Source: Anaerosolibacter sp. (GTDB taxonomy: Bacteria > Bacillota > Clostridia > Peptostreptococcales > Thermotaleaceae). Taken from it: a stretch of DNA of 64,000 nucleotides. The notes under the pieces were generated by a model, which saw nothing but the letters and a program-made list of their open reading frames with translations, searched no databases and had not been told where the DNA came from. Positions 19,409 to 27,759 of this stretch are shown piece by piece. Numbering within the stretch: the first letter of the stretch is position 1; each line of letters starts with the position of its first letter. The translations under genes and the position numbers were made by a program. The DNA lies in NCBI RefSeq assembly GCF_029240175.1, contig NZ_JARBTM010000005.1, positions 124,001-188,000 of the forward strand, in the 5' to 3' direction.

Positions 19409-19454
19409 AAACAAACCCTATGGTGCCTGTTAGCGGACATCATCGGGTTTGTTT
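19409..19454. terminator. bidirectional terminator asnB / DUF502
   Basis: AAACAAACCC pairs with GGGTTTGTTT with a 26-base loop. The right arm lies inside the last codons of the minus-strand gene. Confidence 0.65.
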
Positions 19455-20047
19455 TCGGTTGGCAGATGCTCGGGCATGAGTATGCCGCCGGAAACGACCA
19501 TTTTTATCGCTGCTTCCACCGTCATATCCAGTTTCATTGTATCCTCTTCTGGAATCATCACCAGCATGCCAGATGTAGGGTTTGGTGTAGTGGGGATAAA
19601 TATGCTTTTAAGATTCCTATCTGCCTTTGTTTTTGCTTCCTGTGGTGCATCGGAGGTGACAAAACCAATGGCATAGATACCCTTTGTGGGATATTGTATC
19701 AGAACAGCAGATTTAAAGGCACTTTTCTGATCAGTGAATATGAGGTCTACCAATTGTTTCATAGACACGAAAACGGTACTTACTAGAGGAATTCGTCTTA
19801 GGACTGCTTCTGCAATATGAATCAGTTTTCTTCCAAGATAATTTCTTGAAATGACTCCTGTCGCGAATATGATGAGAAGGGTGAGAATAATTCCAACACC
19901 CACTAAAGGAAAGCCTATGAGTTGTTCAAGGGGTTGTCGGAAGATCAGATCAATTCGATTGAATAACCATCCCACGATACTCAAGGTACCGACAATCGGT
20001 ATTAATGCCAATAACCCTGTGAAAAAGATTCCTCTTATGTGCTTCAA
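19430..20047 (-). CDS. DUF502 family membrane protein
   Basis: Protein of 205 residues with two hydrophobic helices near the N-terminus (about 8-28 and 45-68, the second including GVGIILTLLIIFATGVISRNYLG) and a soluble C-terminal part. The central VSTVFVSMKQLVDLIF and the segment IPTTPNPTSGMLVMIPEED are typical of DUF502. The family function is unknown, although plant members affect trafficking and bacterial ones are inner-membrane proteins. AGGAGG is found upstream of the ATG (plus-strand 20054-20059 as CCTCCT). It lies convergent to asnB. Confidence 0.9.
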   Translation of the reverse strand: MKHIRGIFFTGLLALIPIVGTLSIVGWLFNRIDLIFRQPLEQLIGFPLVGVGIILTLLIIFATGVISRNYLGRKLIHIAEAVLRRIPLVSTVFVSMKQLVDLIFTDQKSAFKSAVLIQYPTKGIYAIGFVTSDAPQEAKTKADRNLKSIFIPTTPNPTSGMLVMIPEEDTMKLDMTVEAAIKMVVSGGILMPEHLPTENKPDDVR

Positions 20048-20158
20048 GTGATAGGACCTCCTAGAAATAATATAATATCTATTTTATTATAATGGTATGC
20101 TTTACTTTTGTATAGGGGAGTAAAAGAAAAAGGATGCGATACAATCAATCATATAGGT

Positions 20159-20234
20159 TAAGGTTGAGGCTAAGGTTAAAATCGTACTAGCAAACAGTGT
20201 TCGCCTTACAGCCTTAACCTTAGCCTCAACCTTA
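20159..20234. repeat. perfect 21-bp inverted repeat with hexamer periodicity
   Basis: Arms 20159-20179 and 20214-20234 are exact reverse complements with a 34-base spacer. Each arm is built of near-repeated hexamers (TAAGGT, TGAGGC, TAAGGT). A structurally similar but different-sequence element is at 56478-56614. It lies between two minus-strand genes. Confidence 0.85.
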
Positions 20235-20297
20235 TTTTAAAATACATGCAAACATTCAAATGAAATATATACTCAAACCCTTCATTAGTACCTTCTC

Positions 20298-20945
20298 TTA
20301 ATACGATGCTTTATCTAAGGCAATCAATACTTGAAGAGGAGGATTTTGATCAACCAATCCCACCGCATAAATTGTATAGTATTTATCTGGTTGAACGACT
20401 ACATTTGGAACAGTGAGAACCACCTGGGTAGTTCCTGCGATTCGTGCTTGAATCGTGTATCGACCTGAAGTGATTGTTAGATTGTTGCTAATCTCCTTGA
20501 ACTCAATATTTCTAAAGAGAATAGTCCCATCGGATGTGGTGAGATCAACCATGGGTGCATTGGGGGATAAGTGGACAAATTTGATTTGGGAACGATTTGG
20601 TGGTAATGGCAATGCAGTATCAGGAACGACTAGGGCCTTGATATCCTTCAGCATACCTACAGCAGCAACGGTATAGCTGGCATTAGGCATAACATCTAGG
20701 CTGGTATTAATCACTGGTGTTTCTCTTGTGCCTGCTGGATAAACAAGAACTGAATATCGTCCTGGTGTCAATGGAAGATAAGGGGTAAAGTTTTTATAGG
20801 TTAAATTCTGGGCAATGCGATTGCCGTTTGCATATACGTCTACAGCAGGGGCATCGGGTGAAGCGTGGAGGATTCTGACATAGGATGGTATCGGAGCCAT
20901 TCTATACATATATGGAGGAAATTGAGGAAAATACAAGTAAATCAT
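20298..20945 (-). CDS. DUF4397 domain protein (two repeats) downstream of gerQ
   Basis: Protein of about 215 residues made of two DUF4397 units. The first contains YVRILHASPDAPAVDVYANG (about residues 22-41), the second QIKFVHLSPNAPMVDLTTSD (about 125-144). DUF4397 domains are beta-sandwich, usually cell-surface modules of unknown role. There is no clear signal peptide; a short aromatic leader (FPQFPPYMYRM) resembles leaders of small spore coat proteins. The start is uncertain: ATG 20945 has AAGGTG very close upstream, while the frame stays open to 21017, where it enters a hairpin. Position after cwlJ-gerQ suggests a spore role. Confidence 0.82.
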   Translation of the reverse strand: MIYLYFPQFPPYMYRMAPIPSYVRILHASPDAPAVDVYANGNRIAQNLTYKNFTPYLPLTPGRYSVLVYPAGTRETPVINTSLDVMPNASYTVAAVGMLKDIKALVVPDTALPLPPNRSQIKFVHLSPNAPMVDLTTSDGTILFRNIEFKEISNNLTITSGRYTIQARIAGTTQVVLTVPNVVVQPDKYYTIYAVGLVDQNPPLQVLIALDKASY

Positions 20946-21000
20946 CACCTTTCTAATTAATTGATTATGAAGCATGTTCATGTTTTTGTTCATGATGAAA

Positions 21001-21031
21001 CAGACTACTTTTTCCACTCGAAAGTAGTCTG
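21001..21031 (-). terminator. hairpin between gerQ and the DUF4397 gene
   Basis: CAGACTACTTT and AAAGTAGTCTG form a perfect 11-bp stem with a 9-base loop. On the minus strand it is followed by only three T, so it may be a leaky terminator or an mRNA-stabilising hairpin. Confidence 0.6.
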
Positions 21032-21057
21032 TGCATGATGGACAAGGGGATATGAAA

Positions 21058-21480
21058 TTAATAAAAGATTCTTACAAACTTTATTGCGTATATGTCACAC
21101 AATACCAAATCATCGGTTTCTGGTTCTCTAATGATGACATAGCTAATACCTACATCGATGAGGGTACCTTCTCTGTCGATCAACATATTTGTACCTATAA
21201 GGAAGTCAATCTTCACATATCTGCCGATTTGGGTCCGAAGGTAGCCTTGGGTATAACCAATATCTTCCATAACTGGGGCACCTGGTTCCATTTCGAAGTC
21301 AGGTGGAATAGTAGTGTCTACGACCGGCGTTGGCATTGGAACTGGGGGAACTGCAGTAGTACCTGGTGTACTGGGCATAGTTGTTTGCAAAGGCATTCCT
21401 GGTGTCATGGGCATACCAGGCATCACAGGGCCCATGGGCATCTGAGGGTAGTAATAGTTTGGATAATTTTGGCGAAACAT
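21058..21480 (-). CDS. gerQ: GerQ-like spore coat protein
   Basis: GerQ is an inner-coat protein needed for CwlJ localisation in Bacillus. This 140-residue protein has a low-complexity N-terminal half rich in Pro, Met and Tyr (MPMGPVMPGMPMTPGMP). The compact C-terminal domain (about residues 78-140) includes YLRTQIGRYVKIDFLIG and a D-P/E-T-type segment, IREPETDDLVLCDIYAIKFV, matching the GerQ C-terminus. A TAAGGAGG site precedes the start. It begins 33 bases after the cwlJ stop on the same strand, the classical cwlJ-gerQ arrangement. Confidence 0.88.
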   Translation of the reverse strand: MFRQNYPNYYYPQMPMGPVMPGMPMTPGMPLQTTMPSTPGTTAVPPVPMPTPVVDTTIPPDFEMEPGAPVMEDIGYTQGYLRTQIGRYVKIDFLIGTNMLIDREGTLIDVGISYVIIREPETDDLVLCDIYAIKFVRIFY

Positions 21481-21513
21481 ATATCATCCTCCTTAAATAT
21501 AATAGTAGATTTA

Positions 21514-21957
21514 TTATGTTTGAGCATATAGCTCTGTTGGGTTATAGAAGCAGTGCTGCACTACACGTACCTGGAAAGTACCAGAACCATTTCTGGGGAA
21601 AGTTGTTATGCATGTAGGCTTGAAAGGATTAAAATACCAGAGGGAATTGCCTGCAGTAAACAGTCTGTTGCCAGCTAGGGCCCAATCGGCAATGTCATAG
21701 TGAATCTGTTCTGGCGGATTTGCCCAGATGGTTTGTGGATTAGGCTTTCCTGCTAGAACAGAACGCATACAATCGAACTGTCCTTTCTGATACATTATTT
21801 TTCGAATATCCCCTTGGCCGATACGATGGTATTCGCCATAGGGAACACGAACTCTATTCATGATGACAGTGGCAACGGCCTTCATGCCATTATCACCTTC
21901 GCCACCGGCCTCACACTTAATCATTCTTGCCAGCAATTCTCTGTCAGAATAAGCCAT
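21514..21957 (-). CDS. cwlJ: spore cortex-lytic enzyme CwlJ-like hydrolase
   Basis: Hydrolase_2 (SleB/CwlJ) domain of 147 residues covering the whole protein. It starts AYSDRELLARMIKCEAGGEG, where the Glu before AGGEG is the proposed catalytic residue, then VATVIMNRVR, GQFDC and ALAGNRLF, all family signatures. As in Bacillus CwlJ there is no signal peptide, in agreement with mother-cell synthesis and assembly on the spore. It degrades cortex muramic-lactam peptidoglycan in germination. First gene of the minus-strand spore cluster with gerQ and a DUF4397 gene. Confidence 0.93.
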   Translation of the reverse strand: MAYSDRELLARMIKCEAGGEGDNGMKAVATVIMNRVRVPYGEYHRIGQGDIRKIMYQKGQFDCMRSVLAGKPNPQTIWANPPEQIHYDIADWALAGNRLFTAGNSLWYFNPFKPTCITTFPRNGSGTFQVRVVQHCFYNPTELYAQT

Positions 21958-22161
21958 GATTTAATCACCTCGACTTTACGCATATAAAAATTTATACTGC
22001 TTAAGCATAGAACAAAACACAAATACTTTGGCTCTGATACTACTACAATATTCATTATGATTGAAAAAAGTACTATATATTGTGAAGGAATCTACAGGAA
22101 ATCAGGGAAATATATAAATGATTATAGTTTTTAGATACACCTTCGAGGGAGATGAAAAATC

Positions 22162-22605
22162 ATGACACTCAAAATCAGGCTGTTCAACAATTCACTGGAG
22201 GATGCAGCACAGTTAAAGAAAGTAGACCAGTTGACTTTTCAAGACTGTCATTATAGTGAAGAAAGAATTATCGAAATTGCCATGGATCAAAGAAATAAAA
22301 TCTTTATTGCTGAGATCAATGGGGAAATGATAGGGTTTATCAGCCTTCTACAGGTACAAACTTTGCACTATAAAGGCATATGGGTAGATTTAATTGCGGT
22401 TATACCTTCATATCAGAAACAAGGAGTTGCCAGTAGGTTGTTGGAACAAGGGAAAGAATATAGTAAGGCATTGGGTGTTGATTTTATTAGTGGATTGGTG
22501 GCAGTTCATAATACTGGATCCCAAGGGACATTTAAAAAGAGCGGCTTTTCTGCTGTAGAGAAGGATTTCAATCTATTTCTATGGGAAGGAAAGAATAACG
22601 GATAA
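22162..22605 (+). CDS. GNAT family N-acetyltransferase
   Basis: Protein of 147 residues with the whole GNAT fold. The central strand IWVDLIAVIPSYQKQGVASRLLEQG includes the acetyl-CoA loop (Q-x-x-G-V-A), followed by the C-terminal VAVHNTGSQGTFKKSGFSAVEKDF, typical of motif B. The substrate is unknown. It precedes the D-serine dehydratase gene by 37 bases on the same strand, so they may be co-transcribed. Confidence 0.9.
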   Translation: MTLKIRLFNNSLEDAAQLKKVDQLTFQDCHYSEERIIEIAMDQRNKIFIAEINGEMIGFISLLQVQTLHYKGIWVDLIAVIPSYQKQGVASRLLEQGKEYSKALGVDFISGLVAVHNTGSQGTFKKSGFSAVEKDFNLFLWEGKNNG

Positions 22606-22642
22606 GCCAAAGGGCATATCAAAGAATGATAGGGAGGATGAA

Positions 22643-23986
22643 ATGGGTATGACACAAGAATATATTAATAACAAGACCTTAAAAGAATGGCAGTCATCAT
22701 TTCCATTGTTGAATTCACTGATGGCATATGAACCGATTTTCTGGATGAACAGTGAGAAGAAGACAGTACGTAGCCATTTACCAGTGTTGCCTTTGTCAGA
22801 AGAGGATATTATGGATGCAGAGAGAAGATGGCATAGGTTTGCACCATTGATTCAAAGCCTTTTTCCAGAGACAGAGGGCAGCCAGGGGATTATTGAATCT
22901 CCCCTAAAAGAAATTCCTAAAATGAAATTATCCTTGGAAGAAGAAAATGGTATGAGCATATCTGGTAGACTATTCTTAAAGTGCGACAATGAACTGCCTG
23001 TGGCAGGCTCTATTAAAGCCAGGGGTGGAATTTATGAAGTACTAAAGCATGCTGAAACCTTGGCTATGGAACATGGGATGCTGTCCCATGAAGATAATTA
23101 TGCTATCATGGCCTCTGAAAGGTTTAGAAGGTTTTTTCAGCAGTATGGAATCGCTGTGGGGTCCACAGGAAATTTAGGACTTAGCATTGGCATTATCAGT
23201 GCAGCCATTGGATTTCGTGTAACGGTCCATATGTCCGCTGATGCCAAAGCTTGGAAAAAGGATCTTTTAAGAACAAAAGGCGTTCAAGTCATTGAATACG
23301 CCTCTGACTACAGTAAAGCAGTGGAAGAAGGCAGAAAACAATCGGATCAAGATCCCATGAGTTATTTTGTAGATGATGAACAGTCAAAGGAATTATTCTT
23401 AGGCTATAGTGTGGCAGCCTATCGTGTAAAAAAGCAACTGGAGGAAAATGGTGTTACAATCGATAAAGAGAATCCTTTGGTACTTTATTTACCCTGTGGT
23501 GTAGGCGGAGCGCCTGGTGGTGTTGCCTTTGGTGCAAAGATTCTTTTTGGTGAAGATGTGTATTGTATATTTGCTGAGCCCACCCATTCACCCTGTATGC
23601 TGCTAGGTTTGATGACCGGGCTTCATGAAAAGGCGAAGGTACAGGATTTCCAAATAGATAATATGACGGAGGCCGATGGTCTTGCAGTAGGTTCGCCCTC
23701 AGCATTGGTAAGCATGATCGTTGGGCCGTGGATCGATGGCGTTTATACCGTAGGAGATTCAGAACTATATCCTATCTTAGCTGGCTTGAAGGATTTGGAG
23801 GGAATTAAGATTGAGCCATCATCAGGTGCTGCCCTTTTAGGGTTTAAACGTTTTAAAGAGAATCATTCAGCCTTGGAACGGATTCCTATGAAAAATGCAA
23901 TTCACATAGCATGGGCTACTGGCGGACTCTTTGTACCAGACGATCAGATGGAAGCTTTTTATCGAAAAGGTATTGAGAAGCAATAG
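22643..23986 (+). CDS. dsdA: D-serine ammonia-lyase
   Basis: PLP enzyme that converts D-serine to pyruvate and ammonia. The protein is 447 residues, close to the family's 440-450. The Schiff-base Lys lies in AGSIKARGGIYEVL (about residue 121). GSTGNLGLSIG is the phosphate-binding loop, and LPCGVGGAPGGVAFG marks the C-terminal glycine-rich stretch. GGGAGG lies before the start; the second in-frame ATG two codons later is possible. It may share an operon with the GNAT gene upstream. Confidence 0.96.
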   Translation: MGMTQEYINNKTLKEWQSSFPLLNSLMAYEPIFWMNSEKKTVRSHLPVLPLSEEDIMDAERRWHRFAPLIQSLFPETEGSQGIIESPLKEIPKMKLSLEEENGMSISGRLFLKCDNELPVAGSIKARGGIYEVLKHAETLAMEHGMLSHEDNYAIMASERFRRFFQQYGIAVGSTGNLGLSIGIISAAIGFRVTVHMSADAKAWKKDLLRTKGVQVIEYASDYSKAVEEGRKQSDQDPMSYFVDDEQSKELFLGYSVAAYRVKKQLEENGVTIDKENPLVLYLPCGVGGAPGGVAFGAKILFGEDVYCIFAEPTHSPCMLLGLMTGLHEKAKVQDFQIDNMTEADGLAVGSPSALVSMIVGPWIDGVYTVGDSELYPILAGLKDLEGIKIEPSSGAALLGFKRFKENHSALERIPMKNAIHIAWATGGLFVPDDQMEAFYRKGIEKQ

Positions 23987-24076
23987 GAAGGAGATCCAAG
24001 TTAGCTTTGCAAAAACATGTTGGATATGGTATAAAGCTTTATAGGGTATAATAGATTTATAAAGCGGAAAAGGAGA

Positions 24077-25243
24077 ATGTCAGTGAAAACATTTAAAGAG
24101 TATACATTAAAAGGGTTCATCATAGAAAATCTAGAAAAAACTGATATCATGCAGCCAAGTGAAATACAGGAAAAAACTATCCAGCCAATTTTAGAGGGAA
24201 AAGATGTAATAGGGAAGGCAAAAACAGGGACTGGCAAAACTTTGGCTTATTTGCTGCCTATGATTGAAAAAATTGACCCCCAAAAAAGAGAGTTACAGGT
24301 GTTGGTGTTGGCACCAAGCCGTGAGTTGAGCTTACAGATTCAACGGGAAGCAGAGGCTGTGATCAAGGATACAGAGATACGTATTCAATCCATTGTCGAG
24401 GGAATGGATATTGAACGACAGCTAGAGAAATTAAAAGATAAACCTCATTTATTGATTGCCACACCGGGAAGATTGGTACATATCATTGGCTTGAAAAAGA
24501 TAAAAATGCATGAGGTAAAAATCATTGCTTTAGATGAGGTGGATCAAATTTTAGAGCAGGGCTTGGGTGAAAAAGTAAATGCAGTGATTCAAAGCACCCA
24601 AAGGGATAGACAATTATTGAGCTTTTCGGCCACAATGTCAGATGCAGCGAAGAAGGTTCTGTACCAGTTAATGAAGGAACCTCTATACATCAATCTAGAT
24701 GAAGCCCAACCGATTCCTAGTAAAATCGAGCACCAATATATTGTAAGCAAAGCACCTAAAAAAACAGAAACCCTGGAAGAGTTACTACAAACCATTAAAC
24801 CTGCGAAAGCACTGATCTTTATCAATAAAAATGAAAACGTAGATCGTTTTGTGAAGGATCTTCATAGAAAAGGGTATTCAATTGGAGGGATTCAGACCAG
24901 GACAAAAAATCAGGATCGGCAGCACTTACTGGCATCTTTTCAAAAAGGAAAGCTTAAGCTATTGGTTACCACAGATTTATTTACCAGGGGTATGGACTTT
25001 AGAAACGTAACCCATATTTTTAATATGGATCTGCCTTTGAATAAAATTGATTATCTCCACCGAGCAGGTCGAACAGGCAGAATGCATCGTGAGGGTGTAG
25101 TCATGAATGTCGTAAAGGATCGAGAAAAGTTCATCATGTATAAGATGATGAAGGAGCTAAACATTCAGGTGAAGCCAGTGACCATCATCAATGGGAAAGT
25201 GGTTCCTGTGGATAAAATCGTTCAAAGAAAGAAAAAGGATTAA
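24077..25243 (+). CDS. DEAD-box RNA helicase (DEVD variant)
   Basis: ATP-dependent RNA helicase of 388 residues containing only the helicase core plus a short basic tail. The Q-motif region MQPSEIQEKTIQPIL, motif I AKTGTGKT, Ia PSRELSLQIQ, Ib TPGRL, II DEVD (instead of DEAD), III SAT, and VI HRAGRTGR are visible in order. The DEVD variant keeps the metal and water-binding Asp and Glu. No RNA-binding extension of the DbpA type is visible. AAAAGGAGA precedes the ATG. It lies 33 bases before the following dehydrogenase gene. Confidence 0.95.
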   Translation: MSVKTFKEYTLKGFIIENLEKTDIMQPSEIQEKTIQPILEGKDVIGKAKTGTGKTLAYLLPMIEKIDPQKRELQVLVLAPSRELSLQIQREAEAVIKDTEIRIQSIVEGMDIERQLEKLKDKPHLLIATPGRLVHIIGLKKIKMHEVKIIALDEVDQILEQGLGEKVNAVIQSTQRDRQLLSFSATMSDAAKKVLYQLMKEPLYINLDEAQPIPSKIEHQYIVSKAPKKTETLEELLQTIKPAKALIFINKNENVDRFVKDLHRKGYSIGGIQTRTKNQDRQHLLASFQKGKLKLLVTTDLFTRGMDFRNVTHIFNMDLPLNKIDYLHRAGRTGRMHREGVVMNVVKDREKFIMYKMMKELNIQVKPVTIINGKVVPVDKIVQRKKKD

Positions 25244-25276
25244 AAATATTAATCAAAAATAGTGGGGGAAAACGAA

Positions 25277-26218
25277 ATGAAGGCTTTGTTTACCTACGAT
25301 TATGGCCAAGAAAAAATGGCTTGGGTTCAAGAATTGGGTTATGAAGTGATCTATGTTCACGAAAAGAATGTTAGACTAGATGATCATACGAAGGATGCAG
25401 ACATTCTCGTTTGTTACAATCCGTTTCCACACCTAGATATCCAAGGGATGGAAAGTCTAAAATGGATTCAACTTTCCAGTATTGGTATTGATCAAGCACC
25501 CGTTGGCTATATCCAAAAAGCAGAGATTACCCTGACAAATAACAAAGGGGGCTATAGTATCCCTATTGGCGAATGGATTGTCATGAAAATCCTGGAACTG
25601 TTGAAAAATAGCAGCGGGTTGTATAGACAACAGCAGCAGAGAAAATGGGTGATGGATACCAACCTACTGGAACTCTATGGAAAAACTGTAGGATTTATAG
25701 GTACTGGAAGCATTGCTGGAGAAGCAGCGAAAAGGCTCCAAGGCTTTGGTACGAGAATTTTAGGGCTAAATACATCAGGAAAACCTGCACCATTTTTCCT
25801 TCGATGCTATCCTATGGACGAGATGGAAGAAATGCTGAAAGAATGCGATGTTGTCATCCTAACCATTCCATATACCAAACAAACGCACCATCTTATCAAT
25901 GAACAAACCCTGGGGTGGATGAAGGACCAGGTTTATTTCATCAATGTATCGAGGGGAAGCATTGTGGATGAGGCTGCGTTCCTAAAAAATATTAAAAATG
26001 GAAAGATTAAAGGAGCTGCCTTAGATGTATTTGAGGAAGAACCGTTACCGGAGAATCATCCTTTCTGGGGCTATGAGAATCTCATTGTTACACCCCATAA
26101 TTCATGGATCTCAGAGATGAGAAATGAGAGACGTTTTGCATTGATCCTCGAGAATTTAAGACGTTACATGAATGGTGAAGAACTCTTAAATGTGGTGGAT
26201 TTGCAGAAAGGCTATTAA
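25277..26218 (+). CDS. D-isomer specific 2-hydroxyacid dehydrogenase
   Basis: NAD(P)-dependent oxidoreductase of 313 residues with the fold of phosphoglycerate dehydrogenase. The nucleotide loop GFIGTGSIAGEAAKRL (about 136-151) is present. The catalytic Arg (INVSRGSIVDE), Glu (LDVFEEEPLP) and His (VTPHNSWIS) are all present. The length is that of the short family without an ACT domain, so it may act on any of several 2-oxo acids. ATG 25277 with GGGGGAA upstream is preferred over the GTG at 25262. The next gene is a small CoA-binding protein 36 bases on. Confidence 0.92.
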   Translation: MKALFTYDYGQEKMAWVQELGYEVIYVHEKNVRLDDHTKDADILVCYNPFPHLDIQGMESLKWIQLSSIGIDQAPVGYIQKAEITLTNNKGGYSIPIGEWIVMKILELLKNSSGLYRQQQQRKWVMDTNLLELYGKTVGFIGTGSIAGEAAKRLQGFGTRILGLNTSGKPAPFFLRCYPMDEMEEMLKECDVVILTIPYTKQTHHLINEQTLGWMKDQVYFINVSRGSIVDEAAFLKNIKNGKIKGAALDVFEEEPLPENHPFWGYENLIVTPHNSWISEMRNERRFALILENLRRYMNGEELLNVVDLQKGY

Positions 26219-26254
26219 ATATAATTTGTTATAGATATAAAAGGAGGCGTGTTC

Positions 26255-26632
26255 ATGCTAGGGCAAGAAATGTTAAATGAAAAGCGATGGGCAGTGGTTG
26301 GAGATGTGCTAAACCCTTCGAAGTTTGCCCATATTATCAAAAATAGGCTGATAAACAATCAATATGATGTTTTTCAAGTAAACCCGAGAAGTCAGAGCCC
26401 CGAGGTATACCGATCACTAGGGGAAATCAAAGAAAGTATTGATGTCATTGATCTCTGTATCAATCCCCGCACTGGATTGGATATTGTCAAAGAGGCAGAC
26501 ACACTAGGGATCAAAAAAATTTTCATTCAACCAGGGGCTGAGAGTGAAGAGATCATTGATTTTTGCAAGGAAAACAATCTACAATATTACTTGGGATGTG
26601 TGCTAGTTGAATTATCTAAGCGAGGCATGTAG
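26255..26632 (+). CDS. CoA-binding (Rossmann) domain protein
   Basis: Stand-alone CoA-binding domain of 125 residues, of the YccU type. A Rossmann-like pattern is visible: WAVVGDVLNPSKFAHIIKN, VFQVNPRSQSP, and IDVIDLCINPRTG followed by KIFIQPGAESEEIIDFC. Family members bind CoA in structures, but their role is unknown. Start ATG 26255 has AAGGAGG seven bases upstream. It is downstream of the dehydrogenase in an apparent operon that ends in a hairpin. Confidence 0.88.
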   Translation: MLGQEMLNEKRWAVVGDVLNPSKFAHIIKNRLINNQYDVFQVNPRSQSPEVYRSLGEIKESIDVIDLCINPRTGLDIVKEADTLGIKKIFIQPGAESEEIIDFCKENNLQYYLGCVLVELSKRGM

Positions 26633-26636
26633 TTAT

Positions 26637-26668
26637 TGAAGGGCGGGAAATTTCCTGCTCTTTCAAGT
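26637..26668 (+). terminator. terminator-like hairpin
   Basis: GAAGGGCGGGAAA pairs imperfectly with TTTCCTGCTCTTTC, followed by AAGTTTTATG. Confidence 0.5.
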
Positions 26669-26786
26669 TTTATGGGTAGAATAATTTCTATAGGGACAGT
26701 TTTTGACCTATATGTCCATAAACGTTACCATATGATATAATAATGATAATATTTTGGAAACTGAGGAAGGGGCAGGAGGAATCATT

Positions 26787-27740
26787 ATGCTTATTGGTGT
26801 AGATTTAGGAGGCACAAATATTAAAGTAGGTGTTGTAGACTTAGATGGAAAAATACATTATCAGAATTCAAGACCTACATATGCAGGAAGAGATTTTCAG
26901 CTCATCATTCGGGATATGATTGAGCAAATAGAGGATGCCATGGATTGTGTAAACATTGGTGTTAAGGATATTAAGTCCATCGGAATCGGTGTACCAGGTA
27001 TTGCAGAAGCCCATACTGGCAAAGTAATCTATTGCACCAATTTGTCATGGTACAATATTCCCTTGGGTGAAGAAATCTCCCGTCATTTTGGAAAGCCCGT
27101 TTACGTTGAAAATGATGCCACTGTGGCTGCGTTGGCAGAGTATGTGGCAGGATCTACCAAGGGAATCAAAAACTCAGTTTTCCTGACCATTGGCACGGGA
27201 ATCGGCAGCGGTATTATCATTAATCATAAAATTTATAGCGGCAGTCATAGTGCGGGTTCTGAATTCGGTCATATGATTATCGGTGAGAACTTTTATGACT
27301 GTAACTGTGGAGCTAATGGCTGCTTTGAAACCCTGGCATCTGCAACAGCATTAATTCGGTACACAAAAAAAAGAATAGAAGAGGGTTATGGGGATACCAA
27401 TATAGTGAGGATGGCCAATGGCAATGTGGAAGGCATAGATGCCAAGATTATCTTCGATGCAGCAAAAGCAGGAGATTCCTTAGGCATAGAGGCAGTAAAC
27501 CGAATGATTAAATATCTGTCTATCGGAATTGTGAATATCATGAACAGTTTGGATCCTGACAGGGTGGTTATTGGCGGGGGCGTATCCAAGGCAGGCGAAT
27601 ATTTCATCCAACAGGTAGATGAAGCGGTTCGGAAGCTGGTACTATGTAAGGAAGTTCAGTATGGAGATATTGTTTTAGCTCAACTAGGCAATGAAGCTGG
27701 TATCATTGGAGCTGCCTTTATTGGAGAAAACATTTTATAA
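26787..27740 (+). CDS. ROK family sugar kinase (glucokinase-like)
   Basis: ATP-dependent sugar kinase of 317 residues. The start is MLIGVDLGGTNIKVGVVD (phosphate-1 motif). Later come GIGVPGIA, VENDATVAALAEYVAGS and TIGTGIGSGI, and the ROK zinc motif is present as CNCGANGCFETLAS. Together with pgi 19 bases downstream, glucokinase is the most likely activity; other ROK kinases phosphorylate allose, fructose or N-acetyl sugars. ATG 26787 has AGGAGG upstream; the ORF extends 11 codons further 5' without a better site. Confidence 0.92.
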   Translation: MLIGVDLGGTNIKVGVVDLDGKIHYQNSRPTYAGRDFQLIIRDMIEQIEDAMDCVNIGVKDIKSIGIGVPGIAEAHTGKVIYCTNLSWYNIPLGEEISRHFGKPVYVENDATVAALAEYVAGSTKGIKNSVFLTIGTGIGSGIIINHKIYSGSHSAGSEFGHMIIGENFYDCNCGANGCFETLASATALIRYTKKRIEEGYGDTNIVRMANGNVEGIDAKIIFDAAKAGDSLGIEAVNRMIKYLSIGIVNIMNSLDPDRVVIGGGVSKAGEYFIQQVDEAVRKLVLCKEVQYGDIVLAQLGNEAGIIGAAFIGENIL

Positions 27741-27759
27741 GAGACAGGAGGAGCAATAG

